DNA of 32,518 nt from Acidiferrobacterales bacterium (GTDB lineage: Bacteria > Pseudomonadota > Gammaproteobacteria > Acidiferrobacterales > SZUA-150), in assembly GCA_947258385.1 (NCBI GenBank), contig CAMYII010000066.1:41777-74294 (forward strand), read 5' to 3'. The notes under the pieces were generated by a model, which searched no databases, was not told where the DNA came from, and worked only from the letters and a program-made list of their open reading frames with translations. Shown piece by piece: positions 25,694-32,518 of this stretch. How positions within the stretch are numbered: the stretch's first letter is position 1; the number at the start of each line of letters is the position of its first letter. Made by a program: the position numbers and the translations under genes.

Positions 25694-26293
25694 ATGTATT
25701 GGCTCAGTCAGGAGGTATTGCGAACGGATGTGTCGGGGATGCCGCTTGAGTGGATCGATTTCAGGTCCGCGGTGCGAATATATCACCTCGGCCAGGTGGC
25801 GTACGCCTGCGGCAATCCACTGTACAAAATCCGCGGCGGTCACAATGCGCTGACCGGGCTGCGCAGTGTCATCGAGGTCAACTCGATTATCGCGACTTAC
25901 AGCGATACCCATACCTTGTGGAAGTCCCGCGAGCATTACGTTCCGCCGTTGAATAACCAGGCCCTGTTCGCCCGTGATGCCTATCTGTGCATGTACTGCG
26001 GCAATCGGTTTCCGGCCAGGGAGCTATCCCGGGATCATGTCAAGCCCATGAGCATGAACGGTACGGATGCGTGGAATAACGTGGTCACCGCCTGTAAGCG
26101 TTGCAACAACCACAAGGCGGGCAGGATGCCGGAGCAGGCGGGCATGGAGCTGTTGGCGGTCCCCTTTATACCGACTCACGCCGAGTATATCTATTTGCAG
26201 AGTAAGCGCGTGCTGGCCGATCAGATGGAGTTCCTGCTGGCGCATTTTCCCCGCAGCAGCCCGCTGCACAAGCGCATTTCCGAGCTCATTTAA
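25694..26293 (+). CDS. HNH endonuclease-domain protein
   Basis: The product has 199 residues. The C-terminal half carries an HNH fold: the zinc Cys pairs CMYCGNRF (Cys99, Cys102) and CKRCNNHKAG (Cys134, Cys137), and the catalytic RDHVKPMSMNG with Asp114-His115, plus the Asn in WNNVVTAC. The N-terminal 90 residues resemble the domain that accompanies HNH in a common proteobacterial single-gene family (WIDFRSAVRIYHLGQVAYACG). Its biological target is unknown; no phage or restriction genes are adjacent. It stands alone between divergent YbjQ and convergent desaturase genes. Confidence 0.9.
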   Translation: MYWLSQEVLRTDVSGMPLEWIDFRSAVRIYHLGQVAYACGNPLYKIRGGHNALTGLRSVIEVNSIIATYSDTHTLWKSREHYVPPLNNQALFARDAYLCMYCGNRFPARELSRDHVKPMSMNGTDAWNNVVTACKRCNNHKAGRMPEQAGMELLAVPFIPTHAEYIYLQSKRVLADQMEFLLAHFPRSSPLHKRISELI

Positions 26294-26364
26294 CCCGCCG
26301 GTGGCATCGCCTTAACGACGGGCTCGCGCTCGCCAACATAGCAGGGGTTTGGAGCCCAGAACGA

Positions 26365-26390
26365 ACAAACCCGCCGTCAGGCGGGTTTGT
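26365..26390. terminator. Bidirectional terminator between HNH and desaturase genes
   Basis: ACAAACCCGCC pairs perfectly with GGCGGGTTTGT (11 bp) around the loop GTCA, with T-rich tails on both strands. It lies between two convergent genes. Confidence 0.85.
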
Positions 26391-26413
26391 ATTGTTGTCC
26401 GGGTGTGGCGGGT

Positions 26414-27604
26414 TCAGCCGGCGGCCGGTGCCAGTGAATAGGTCCTCAGTTTGCGGGAAAATTCGCGCAGCGATTGAATACCGGTTTCCTCGGCCTGTTT
26501 GCACCAGTCTTCCAGGGCATGCAGCAGGTTTTCCTGCGTCGTCGCGGAGCGCTGCCAGATATCCTGGAGCTTCTGTTTCATGGCGTACACCGTGTCTAAG
26601 GACTTGTTATTCTCCAGCGCCTTGCGCAGCCACTTGCGGCTGTGCTCGTCCAACAGCGCGGCCTCCCGCGCCATCAGCCGTTTCGCCCGCTTCAGCAGCG
26701 CCCAGCTTTCCTTGTCCAACCGAGCCGCCTTCTCCAGCTCTTCGCGGTGCACACGCGTCATCACTTCGCGGGTGAAACGCGCCATGATCTGAAAGCGGTT
26801 TGCGATCACCGCCTTAACCGTCTCGATGTCGCAGCACTGCTTGCTGGGGTCAAAGACCGGCTTGGGCGGTACGCGTTTTACGGAGGCGAGCCCCAGCGTC
26901 TGCAGAGTACGGATATACAACCAGCCGATGTCAAACTCCCACCACTTGGAGGAAAACTTGGCCGAACTCGGATAGGTATGATGATTGTTATGCAGCTCTT
27001 CACCGCCGATCAGAGTGCCCCAAGGCACAATATTGGTGGAGGCGTCGCTGACCTCATAGTTGCGGTAACCCCAGTAATGACCCACGCCGTTGATCACGCC
27101 GGCGGCGAGCACCGGTATCCACAGCATTTGTACCGCCCAGACCGTCAGGCCAATCGGCCCGAACAGCGCCAGGTTAGTAGCCAGCATGATGGCCACGCCC
27201 TTGGCGCTGTGGGGCGTATAGACATTGCGCTCCAGCCAGTCGTCCGGGGTGCCGTGGCCGTATTTTTCGAGCGTCTCAGGGTTTTTCGCCTCGGCCCGGT
27301 ACAATTCCGAGCCTTGCCAGAAGACCTTTTTGATTCCCCTTGTTTGCGGGCTGTGCGGATCATCGGGCGTTTCCACTTTGGCGTGGTGCTTGCGGTGAAC
27401 CGCCGCCCATTCCTTGGTTTCCATGCCGGTGGTGAGCCACAGCCAGAAGCGGAAGAAATGGCTGACGATGGGGTGCAAATCCAACGCCCGGTGCGCCTGG
27501 TGGCGATGCAGATAAATGGTGACGCTGGCAATGGTGATATGGGTCAGCGTCAGGGCGAACAATACAACTCCCCACCAGGGAAGGTCGATCAGGCCGTTAA
27601 ACAT
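26414..27604 (-). CDS. Acyl-lipid/acyl-CoA delta-9-type fatty acid desaturase
   Basis: This membrane di-iron enzyme introduces a double bond into fatty acyl chains. The 396-residue product has the histidine boxes HRHQAH (33-38), HRKHH (70-74) and HNNHH (205-209), plus NGVGH at 172-176, and at least four hydrophobic segments. The C-terminal 120 residues are helical and charged, also present in related Pseudomonas-type desaturases. The frame is open to 27649, but the promoter at 27651-27679 places the transcript start near 27644, below that first ATG; ATG 27604 is therefore favoured and gives the usual start MFNGLIDLPWWG. The exact substrate (phospholipid or CoA ester) is not decidable here. 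Confidence 0.92.
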   Translation of the reverse strand: MFNGLIDLPWWGVVLFALTLTHITIASVTIYLHRHQAHRALDLHPIVSHFFRFWLWLTTGMETKEWAAVHRKHHAKVETPDDPHSPQTRGIKKVFWQGSELYRAEAKNPETLEKYGHGTPDDWLERNVYTPHSAKGVAIMLATNLALFGPIGLTVWAVQMLWIPVLAAGVINGVGHYWGYRNYEVSDASTNIVPWGTLIGGEELHNNHHTYPSSAKFSSKWWEFDIGWLYIRTLQTLGLASVKRVPPKPVFDPSKQCCDIETVKAVIANRFQIMARFTREVMTRVHREELEKAARLDKESWALLKRAKRLMAREAALLDEHSRKWLRKALENNKSLDTVYAMKQKLQDIWQRSATTQENLLHALEDWCKQAEETGIQSLREFSRKLRTYSLAPAAG

Positions 27605-27650
27605 GGGTTTGTGGAGCTCTCCGTTGTTGGTTGCATTTTCATTATGCACC

Positions 27651-27679
27651 TATATGGGTCAGCACCGTGGCTTTTTCAA
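27651..27679 (-). promoter_or_regulatory. Sigma70-type promoter of the desaturase gene
   Basis: On the minus strand TTGAAA (27679-27674) and CATATA (27656-27651) are spaced by exactly 17 bases. The transcript would start about 40 bases before ATG 27604. Elsewhere in the gene-free region 27605-27935 I see no other feature except the ribosome site of the Nudix gene. Confidence 0.55.
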
Positions 27680-27935
27680 GCGTTGCCAGTAGCCTGTCCC
27701 TGCTATGGTACCCATTTTCCCGTGGCTAAGTGATAGTTTAGATCAATTCGTGTGTGACGGTCCAGACCGGTGAGGCTCGGCCATGGCGCGATGGGCCCGG
27801 CGGGTCAAGCCGTCCCGCCCTCCGGGGTGTCGGCAACGGTGCTCGCGGGCTTGCTGCCGCCAGCGAGCGGTTTGCTCGAGAATAGCGAACCGCGTAAGCT
27901 CAAATGCCGGGAATTACCGGAGGGCGAAATCCGCA

Positions 27936-28376
27936 GTGGCTGTGCCTGTCACCCCTTTACTGGCCACCGACATCATCATCGAGCTCATCGACCGGCGCGA
28001 GCGCCCGATCGTGTTGATCGAGCGCAAACATCCGCCGCCCGGGTGGGCGCTACCGGGGGGGTTCGTCGATATTGGGGAGACGGTCGAACATGCCGCCACG
28101 CGCGAGGCGGAAGAGGAAACCGGGCTTATCGTGTCGCTGAAGACCCTGTTCGGGGTTTATTCGGACCCCGGGCGTGATCCCCGCGGACATACGGTCTCTG
28201 TGGTTTATGTTGCCGAGGCGCGGGGGCGACCCGAGGCACGGGATGACGCCGCGAATTTGGCGCTGTACACCCCTGATTCACTGCCGCGGGACCTCGCCTT
28301 CGACCACGCCCTCATCCTGGGTGATTACGCGCGCTGCCGGGCAAGCGGCCGCTTGCCGGCGTGTGCCGGGGGCTGA
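27936..28376 (+). CDS. Nudix hydrolase
   Basis: From GTG 27936 the product has 146 residues. The Nudix box is complete, from Gly42 to Leu64: [14 protein letters not shown] then REAEEETGL, with the Gly, Glu, Arg-Glu, Glu-Glu and Gly of the pattern in place. WALPGG precedes it. The enzyme hydrolyses a nucleoside diphosphate linked to another moiety; the substrate cannot be read from sequence. The open frame reaches 27783, but the upstream part is Arg-rich without family likeness, and GGAGGG (27919-27924) supports the GTG. A longer start is less likely. Confidence 0.88.
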   Translation: MAVPVTPLLATDIIIELIDRRERPIVLIERKHPPPGWALPGGFVDIGETVEHAATREAEEETGLIVSLKTLFGVYSDPGRDPRGHTVSVVYVAEARGRPEARDDAANLALYTPDSLPRDLAFDHALILGDYARCRASGRLPACAGG

Positions 28377-28407
28377 CGCAGGCGTGCAGCGTGGCGCTGC
28401 GAAGGCC

Positions 28408-28435
28408 AAAAAAAAGCCCGCAACGGGTGCGGGCT
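28408..28435 (-). terminator. Rho-independent terminator of the sigma/DsrE operon
   Basis: On the minus strand AGCCCGC and GCGGGCT pair around a seven-base loop and are followed by eight T. It lies 25 bases past the stop of the secreted DsrE-like gene and closes the transcript from 30.3 kb. Confidence 0.85.
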
Positions 28436-28460
28436 GAGGAGATAATCATCAAAGATCCGT

Positions 28461-28904
28461 TCAGGGTTTGACGTAAGAGAAGCCCTTGCCCTGAAGGTGC
28501 GCAATCTCGGCCACGCCGCTCGGCACGATATCGGTCTTTTCGACGTCATACAGATCGTTCTTGTAGCTGATCTTCTTGCCGCGCAAGGTGTTGCCGCAGA
28601 TCTGCATCTTAACGCCCTGTTTCTTGAGGCTGATGACCTTGCTTTGAATGTCGGGGTTGTCGTTGGCGCGCTTGAGCAGGGTGTAGCCTTTGCCGTGCAT
28701 CACCACACGCAGATCAAGATTTTCCTTACCGACCGCATTGATGTGGTTCTGAATGTTGCGCATGGCGGCGATTTGCTGTTTTTCGTTGTCATAATTGACA
28801 TGGTAGACGACCTTCTGCTTGCCGTAACCTTCCGCGGCGTTCACCGCGAGCCCCGCGGCCAGCGACGACAGCGCCAGTATTGAGATGACTATCAGCTTTT
28901 TCAT
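28461..28904 (-). CDS. Secreted DsrE-family protein
   Basis: The product has 147 residues. Residues 1-24 form a signal peptide (MKKLIVISILALSSLAAGLA then VNA-AE). The mature part is a DsrE-like fold: KVVYHVNYDNEKQQIAAMRN, then NHINAVGKENLDLRVVMHGKGY, a single Cys103 in MQICGNT, and the closing SGVAEIAHLQGKGFSYVKP. DsrE-family proteins in sulfur bacteria carry sulfur on Cys, but many periplasmic relatives are uncharacterised. It resembles the C-terminal domain of the adjacent anti-sigma-like protein in most of these motifs. GGAG lies seven bases before the ATG. The gene follows the anti-sigma gene by 60 bases and shares its terminator. Confidence 0.9.
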   Translation of the reverse strand: MKKLIVISILALSSLAAGLAVNAAEGYGKQKVVYHVNYDNEKQQIAAMRNIQNHINAVGKENLDLRVVMHGKGYTLLKRANDNPDIQSKVISLKKQGVKMQICGNTLRGKKISYKNDLYDVEKTDIVPSGVAEIAHLQGKGFSYVKP

Positions 28905-28964
28905 ACGATGCTCCTGGATTACTCTAGTGGTTAAATGATTGAATGTGTTAGTTGTGTTATGACA

Positions 28965-29762
28965 CTAGACCTGAATATAGGCCCAGCCCTCCTGTTGGCG
29001 CCGCATAATCTGCGCTACCCCAGAATCGATCACGACCGTGCCGGGTATGAGCCGGGCGGCGAGCCCCCGTTCTTCGGCCAATCTGTCGATAGAATTCTGA
29101 CAAGCCACGAACCTCAGATTGCTGTATTGCTTCTGCAGGCGCCTGACCCGCTCAGGGTACGGCGAGGCATCGACCCGCAGCAGATCGATGCCGTCACCGT
29201 TGACGATTAATTCAATGCGAGCGCGTTGGTCGTTGTCTTGGTAGAACTTGAGCAGGCCCTCGACTTCATTGAGCGCATCGTTGATGTGCGCCGCATCGCC
29301 AGTGTTGAGATGAAACAGGATTTTCATCGCATCATCCGCGGCCAGGGTACCGTTCGCGGTGTCCGGATGGCCCGCCGCGCTACCGGCCGAATCCCCTGAA
29401 CGCTCATTCGCGCCGGCGCGGGCGTTATCGTAGGCCTCCTGCGTGGGCGTGGACACTGAGCTGTCCAATTGCCAGCCGAGCACGATGCCCAGTATGAGCG
29501 TTGCTGCCGACGCAATCCCGGCGGCCATGCCGTGGTGTGACTGTCCGCGAGCGTTCGGCGCGCTGGGATCAAGCGCCGCCGCCGGTGGATTCTCGTAGGC
29601 CAGTTTAACGAGGTCGCGGATCTTGCGCAGCTCGCAAAGGCGCATGCTAAGTGCCTTGTCCCGATTGATGAGGACGTAGGCCTCGGCCTTTTCCTCAGGC
29701 GTCAGCTCATCATCGACCAAGGCATTCAGGAATTCATCGGACAATTTTTGTTCGTCTGTCAT
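28965..29762 (-). CDS. Anti-sigma-factor-like membrane protein with extracytoplasmic DsrE domain
   Basis: The product has 265 residues. The N-terminal 60 residues resemble an anti-sigma domain (LSDEFLNALVDDELTPEEKAE, with no zinc His/Cys motif). One membrane helix lies at about 78-98 (GMAAGIASAATLILGIVLGW). A low-complexity Ala/Gly/Asp-rich linker (100-142) leads to a DsrE-like domain at 145-265 (MKILFHLNTGDAAHINDALNEVEGLL, RIELIVNGDGIDLL, Cys221 in FVACQNS, SGVAQIMRRQQEGWAYIQV). Predicted topology: anti-sigma part in the cytosol, DsrE part in the periplasm. The ATG overlaps the sigma-factor stop by four bases (ATGA), so both are made together. The sequence supports a membrane regulator of the sigma factor; the signal is unknown. 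Confidence 0.88.
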   Translation of the reverse strand: MTDEQKLSDEFLNALVDDELTPEEKAEAYVLINRDKALSMRLCELRKIRDLVKLAYENPPAAALDPSAPNARGQSHHGMAAGIASAATLILGIVLGWQLDSSVSTPTQEAYDNARAGANERSGDSAGSAAGHPDTANGTLAADDAMKILFHLNTGDAAHINDALNEVEGLLKFYQDNDQRARIELIVNGDGIDLLRVDASPYPERVRRLQKQYSNLRFVACQNSIDRLAEERGLAARLIPGTVVIDSGVAQIMRRQQEGWAYIQV

Positions 29763-30313
29763 TTCACCCTCCGTATTCGCGGTTCCTTCGCGGGCGCATG
29801 TTCGCCAAATTCGGCCAACAAATGCTTGCGCAACGCATTCCGTGCTCGGCAGAGGCGACTCATCACGGTGCCGATGGGAATATTGAGAATATTTGCCGTT
29901 TCGGCATAACTAAATTCTTCCAAGTCGACCAGTGTAATCACCTGACGCTGGCCGTCAGGCAGCCTGCCGATATTCCTGCGAACTATCTCAACCGTCTCCA
30001 GCCGGCTGTTTTCAAGCTCCGGGGTCGTCTCGTGGACCAGCCTGACGTTTTCGATATCTTCTGTTTCGCGGTAACGCCGGAAATGATCGCGATAACAGTT
30101 GGCCAGAATGCTGAACAGCCAGGCCTTACCGGCGTTCGGGTCTCGCAGTTGCGAGGCTTTCCGCATGGCTTTCGTCAGGGTTTCCTGTACCAGATCGTCT
30201 GCCAGTGACGCATTGTGGCTCCAGGCATAGGCTACCCGGTAGAGTTGGGCGCGATAACACGTCAATTGTTTTTTGGCCTCGCGCGACCGGCAAAAAAGAT
30301 TCAGCATATCCAC
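29759..30313 (-). CDS. ECF-type RNA polymerase sigma factor
   Basis: The product has 184 residues. Region 2 spans about 20-80 (YRVAYAWSHNASLADDLVQETLTKAMRKA, with AWLFSILANCYRDHFRRYR as the -10 contact), and region 4 about 115-165 (IGRLPDGQRQVITLVDLEEFSYAETANILNIPIGTVMSRLCRARNAL), a helix-turn-helix reading the -35 box. Regions 1.1 and 3 are absent, as in all ECF sigmas. GTG 30313 lies six bases after GGAG; ATG 30307 is the alternative. It is coupled to the anti-sigma-like gene by a four-base overlap, and an ECF-type promoter just upstream suggests self-activation. Confidence 0.95.
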   Translation of the reverse strand: MDMLNLFCRSREAKKQLTCYRAQLYRVAYAWSHNASLADDLVQETLTKAMRKASQLRDPNAGKAWLFSILANCYRDHFRRYRETEDIENVRLVHETTPELENSRLETVEIVRRNIGRLPDGQRQVITLVDLEEFSYAETANILNIPIGTVMSRLCRARNALRKHLLAEFGEHAPAKEPRIRRVK

Positions 30314-30357
30314 ATTTGACTCCTGCAGGAGGATCCTTTTGGGACCCTCTAGAGCTA

Positions 30358-30384
30358 TGACGCAGCATTAAATTGTTTTATTCC
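30358..30384 (-). promoter_or_regulatory. Candidate ECF promoter in front of the sigma gene
   Basis: On the minus strand GGAATA (30384-30379) and CGTCA (30362-30358) are separated by 16 bases, the layout of many ECF promoters (-35 GGAAT-type, -10 CGTC-type). It lies 45 bases before the sigma start, so the sigma factor probably drives its own operon. Confidence 0.6.
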
Positions 30385-30512
30385 GTGCAACGTTGCCTGA
30401 TACCGGGCAGGTGACGATCAGAGGGTACAGACTAGCAGAATTATGGCGGTGGGCGAGGCCTTGATAACCCCAAAGAGATTAGGGAGTCAGCATACCGATC
30501 GCGCGGGTGGCC

Positions 30513-31196
30513 TCATTGGGCCGTGCCGGTCCGGTTCTGGCCGGCGCCCTGCTCGACCAGGCCTTGTTCCGGCCGGCGCTCGCCGTCCAACAGCACTGCC
30601 CCGTTTTTGATCTGCAGCCGGCCCTCGGCAAACCAGCGCACCGCGAGCGGATAGATGCGGTGCTCCTCTTTGAGCACACGCTCGGCAAGGACCTGTTCGG
30701 TATCGCCGTCCAACACCGGGACCCGCGCCTGGACAATGAGGGGACCGCCGTCGACCTCCGGGGTAACAAAATGGACGCTGGCACCGTGTTCCTTCACGCC
30801 GCTCGCCAGTACCCGGGCGTGCGTATTCAGGCCCGGGAAGGCCGGCAGCAGGGAAGGGTGGATATTCATCATGCGGCCGGCATAGTGGTTGACCAGTGGT
30901 TTGCCGAGGATGCGCATGAAGCCCGCCAGCACCACCAAATGGGGGGCGTAGCGGTCAATCTGTTCGATTAAGGCATGCTCGAATGCGGCTCGCGAGGGGT
31001 AGTCGCGGTCGTCGATGATATGGGGGCGGAGCCCGGCCTCACGCGCGCGTTCAAGACCCGGGGCGTCGGGTGTGTTGCTGATAACGGCCTCGACGGTAAC
31101 GGGTAGCTGACCGCCGCGGGCTTGATCAATAATGGCCTGCATGTTGCTGCCGCGCCCCGAGATCAGGATAACGACACGGATCGGTGGCGGATTCAT
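30513..31196 (-). CDS. purN: Phosphoribosylglycinamide formyltransferase
   Basis: This enzyme adds a formyl group from 10-formyl-THF to GAR in purine synthesis. The 227-residue product has [10 protein letters not shown] near the start, the folate/GAR catalytic motif [12 protein letters not shown] with Asn111 and His113, and Asp149 in VDGGPLIVQ. The last 15 residues ([16 protein letters not shown]) are an unconserved tail. Its ATG overlaps the purM stop in ATGA, so the pair is translationally coupled. Confidence 0.96.
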   Translation of the reverse strand: MNPPPIRVVILISGRGSNMQAIIDQARGGQLPVTVEAVISNTPDAPGLERAREAGLRPHIIDDRDYPSRAAFEHALIEQIDRYAPHLVVLAGFMRILGKPLVNHYAGRMMNIHPSLLPAFPGLNTHARVLASGVKEHGASVHFVTPEVDGGPLIVQARVPVLDGDTEQVLAERVLKEEHRIYPLAVRWFAEGRLQIKNGAVLLDGERRPEQGLVEQGAGQNRTGTAQ

Positions 31197-32290
31197 TGAA
31201 TGAATACCACTCGCTGGCCTTCTTCGTGGGGCTCGATATGTCCGATGATAGAAGCGGTTTCGCCGCCGTGCTCCAGCAGCTTCAACGCCCGTTCGGCGTC
31301 TGCCGCATCGAGTGCCAGTACCATGCCGACCCCGCAGTTAAACGTCCGGTACATCTCGCTGTCCTCGATGTTGCCGTGCGTCTGCAACCAGTCGAAAATC
31401 GACGGCCGCGACCAGCTGCGAGGGTCGATGACGGCACGGGTTCCGGCCGGCAGGACGCGCGGCAGATTGCCGGGCAGGCCCCCGCCGGTGATATGAGCAA
31501 CGGCGTGCAGCGGTACGGCCCGCAGGAGCGCTAGCAGCGGTTTGACGTAGATACGGGTGGGGGCCAGCAGGGCATCGGCCAGGGTGCCGTCTTCGAACGG
31601 TGTATCCAGGCGGATCCGCCCCGCCTCGAGGATCTTGCGGATCAGGGAATAGCCGTTGGAGTGGGGTCCGCTCGCAGCGATGCCGAGCAGGGTATCATTG
31701 GGTTTGACGGTGGACCCGTCGATAATCCGCGATTTTTCGACGATCCCGACACAAAACCCGGCGATGTCGAAATCATCTTGCGCATACATTCCCGGCATCT
31801 CTGCGGTCTCTCCGCCGACCAGGGCGGCGCCCGCCAGCATGCAGCCCTCGGCGATGCCGCGAATAACGGCCTCGGCGGTCTGCGGGACCAGCTTGCCGGT
31901 CGCAAAATAATCGAGAAACAACAGCGGCTCAGCGCCCTGCACGATAATGTCGTTGGCGCACATGGCCACTAAATCGATGCCGATCGTCTCATACCGGGTG
32001 GTCTCAATCGCCAGTTTGAGCTTTGTGCCCACGCCGTCGGTGCTTGCCACCAGGACCGGTTCCCGATAGTCAGCGAGCGGGAGCTCGAACAGGGCACCGA
32101 AGCCGCCCAGACCCTGCAATACGCCGGGTCGCGAGGTTTGCCGGGCCAGGGGCTTGATGGCTTCAACGAGGGTGTCCCCGGCGTTAATGTCAACGCCGGC
32201 CTCGCGGTATGTGATAGATGCTTTGTTCTTTCCCACTGCTGCGCTCCCGGCCGTATGCGCCGCTAAGGCGTCGTTTGAGGCGCCCGTCAT
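31193..32290 (-). CDS. purM: Phosphoribosylformylglycinamidine cyclo-ligase
   Basis: This ATP-dependent enzyme closes the imidazole ring to form AIR, the fifth step of purine synthesis. The 365-residue product has the PurM/ThiH-fold signatures: SYREAGVDI-type start ([13 protein letters not shown]), [43 protein letters not shown] and [18 protein letters not shown], and the C-terminal [12 protein letters not shown]-type block ([17 protein letters not shown]). It precedes purN in a coupled pair; a sigma70-like promoter lies about 70 bases upstream. No PurR-like operator is evident. Confidence 0.97.
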   Translation of the reverse strand: MTGASNDALAAHTAGSAAVGKNKASITYREAGVDINAGDTLVEAIKPLARQTSRPGVLQGLGGFGALFELPLADYREPVLVASTDGVGTKLKLAIETTRYETIGIDLVAMCANDIIVQGAEPLLFLDYFATGKLVPQTAEAVIRGIAEGCMLAGAALVGGETAEMPGMYAQDDFDIAGFCVGIVEKSRIIDGSTVKPNDTLLGIAASGPHSNGYSLIRKILEAGRIRLDTPFEDGTLADALLAPTRIYVKPLLALLRAVPLHAVAHITGGGLPGNLPRVLPAGTRAVIDPRSWSRPSIFDWLQTHGNIEDSEMYRTFNCGVGMVLALDAADAERALKLLEHGGETASIIGHIEPHEEGQRVVFIQ

Positions 32291-32362
32291 ATTTTCGGTT
32301 TCTCACGTGTTCCATGGGGTTACCATGACCTTTTTTGGCCACCGAAGGCCCACCCGGCAGCT

Positions 32363-32391
32363 ATGGTAGGGCGAGCGTACCCGGGTGTAAA
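32363..32391 (-). promoter_or_regulatory. Sigma70-type promoter of purM-purN
   Basis: On the minus strand TTTACA (32391-32386) and TACCAT (32368-32363) are spaced by 17 bases, about 70 bases before the purM ATG. It is the only good candidate in the upstream region. Confidence 0.5.
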
Positions 32392-32419
32392 CCTTGACTT
32401 TGCGCGGGGCGTCCCTTAC

Positions 32420-32518
32420 CCCCAATGTTGCACCAGGCCAGCGGAAAATGGGAAAAATCATCTTAATCTTGAGTCAGTGATGGCTATGGTAGCGATTTAC
32501 GACATGTCCCAGAAAAGC
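32420..32518 (+). mobile_element. Left end of a second copy of the 14.1 kb element (cut by window edge)
   Basis: CCCCAATGTTGCACCAGGCC at 32420 matches the left terminal repeat at 14087, and the similarity continues for about 100 bases to the window end, including ACGACATGTCCCAGA. It encodes the start AMVAIYDMSQKS; the 14.1 kb copy reads GRLAIHDMSQTS there. It lies upstream of the purM promoter. The rest is outside the window, so it may be a full insertion sequence or another short derivative. Confidence 0.7.

Noticed and set aside
26642-27733. Plus-strand frame of 363 codons opposite the desaturase
   Set aside because: The minus strand carries all three histidine boxes and a promoter. The plus frame has no recognisable motif.

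Overview
The window looks like chromosomal DNA of a GC-rich gammaproteobacterium. Two neighbourhoods carry gene orders familiar from that class: dcd / apbC / metG / rsxB-like / nth, as around the corresponding Pseudomonas genes, and rpmG-rpmB / radC / coaBC-dut-algC. Several accessory genes (DsrE-like proteins, arsenosugar-type radical SAM protein, copper-metallophore cluster) would suit a sulfur-oxidising or Chromatiales-like lineage, but that placement is inference. I saw no rRNA, tRNA or CRISPR array.

Layout: 1-2.1 kb (+): glyoxalase I, a small membrane protein, and two glycosyltransferase-type genes of the arsenosugar-associated families. 2.1-3.1 kb (-): their convergent partner, an ArsS-type radical SAM protein. 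3.2-7.5 kb (-): a Hvf/bufferin-type cluster that makes a modified Cys-rich copper-binding peptide: precursor hvfA with three copies of a 14-residue Cys motif, MNIO enzyme hvfB, partner hvfC, and DoxX-type hvfX, with a membrane-anchored glutamate-synthase-like flavoprotein between hvfC and hvfX. 7.7-12.7 kb (-): metG, a lone soluble RnfB/RsxB-type ferredoxin, nth, a FIST sensor protein and a frameshifted DUF1841 gene. A striking array of ten CTAG tetramers at exact 7-bp spacing lies between metG and the ferredoxin gene.

12.9-16.9 kb: apbC and dcd (+), rlmI and a CopD-like membrane protein (-). 17.1-22.1 kb (-): coaBC, dut, a membrane GGDEF protein with a destroyed active site, and algC. Two short transposon-like elements lie immediately after stop codons, one after apbC and one after the GGDEF gene. 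Another copy of the first element starts at the right edge of the window. 22.2-23.6 kb (+): radC, rpmB, rpmG. 23.7-25.5 kb (-): two YbjQ-family genes and an M48 protease that seems to start at CTG. 25.7-28.4 kb: HNH nuclease (+), fatty-acid desaturase (-), Nudix hydrolase (+).

28.4-30.4 kb (-) holds the most interesting set: an ECF sigma factor, overlapped by a membrane anti-sigma-like protein whose extracytoplasmic part is a DsrE-like domain, followed by a secreted DsrE-like protein related to that same domain. A good ECF-type promoter sits in front of the sigma gene. This looks like a self-regulated signalling system that uses DsrE-like modules in the periplasm. The window closes with purM-purN (-), read from a sigma70-like promoter.
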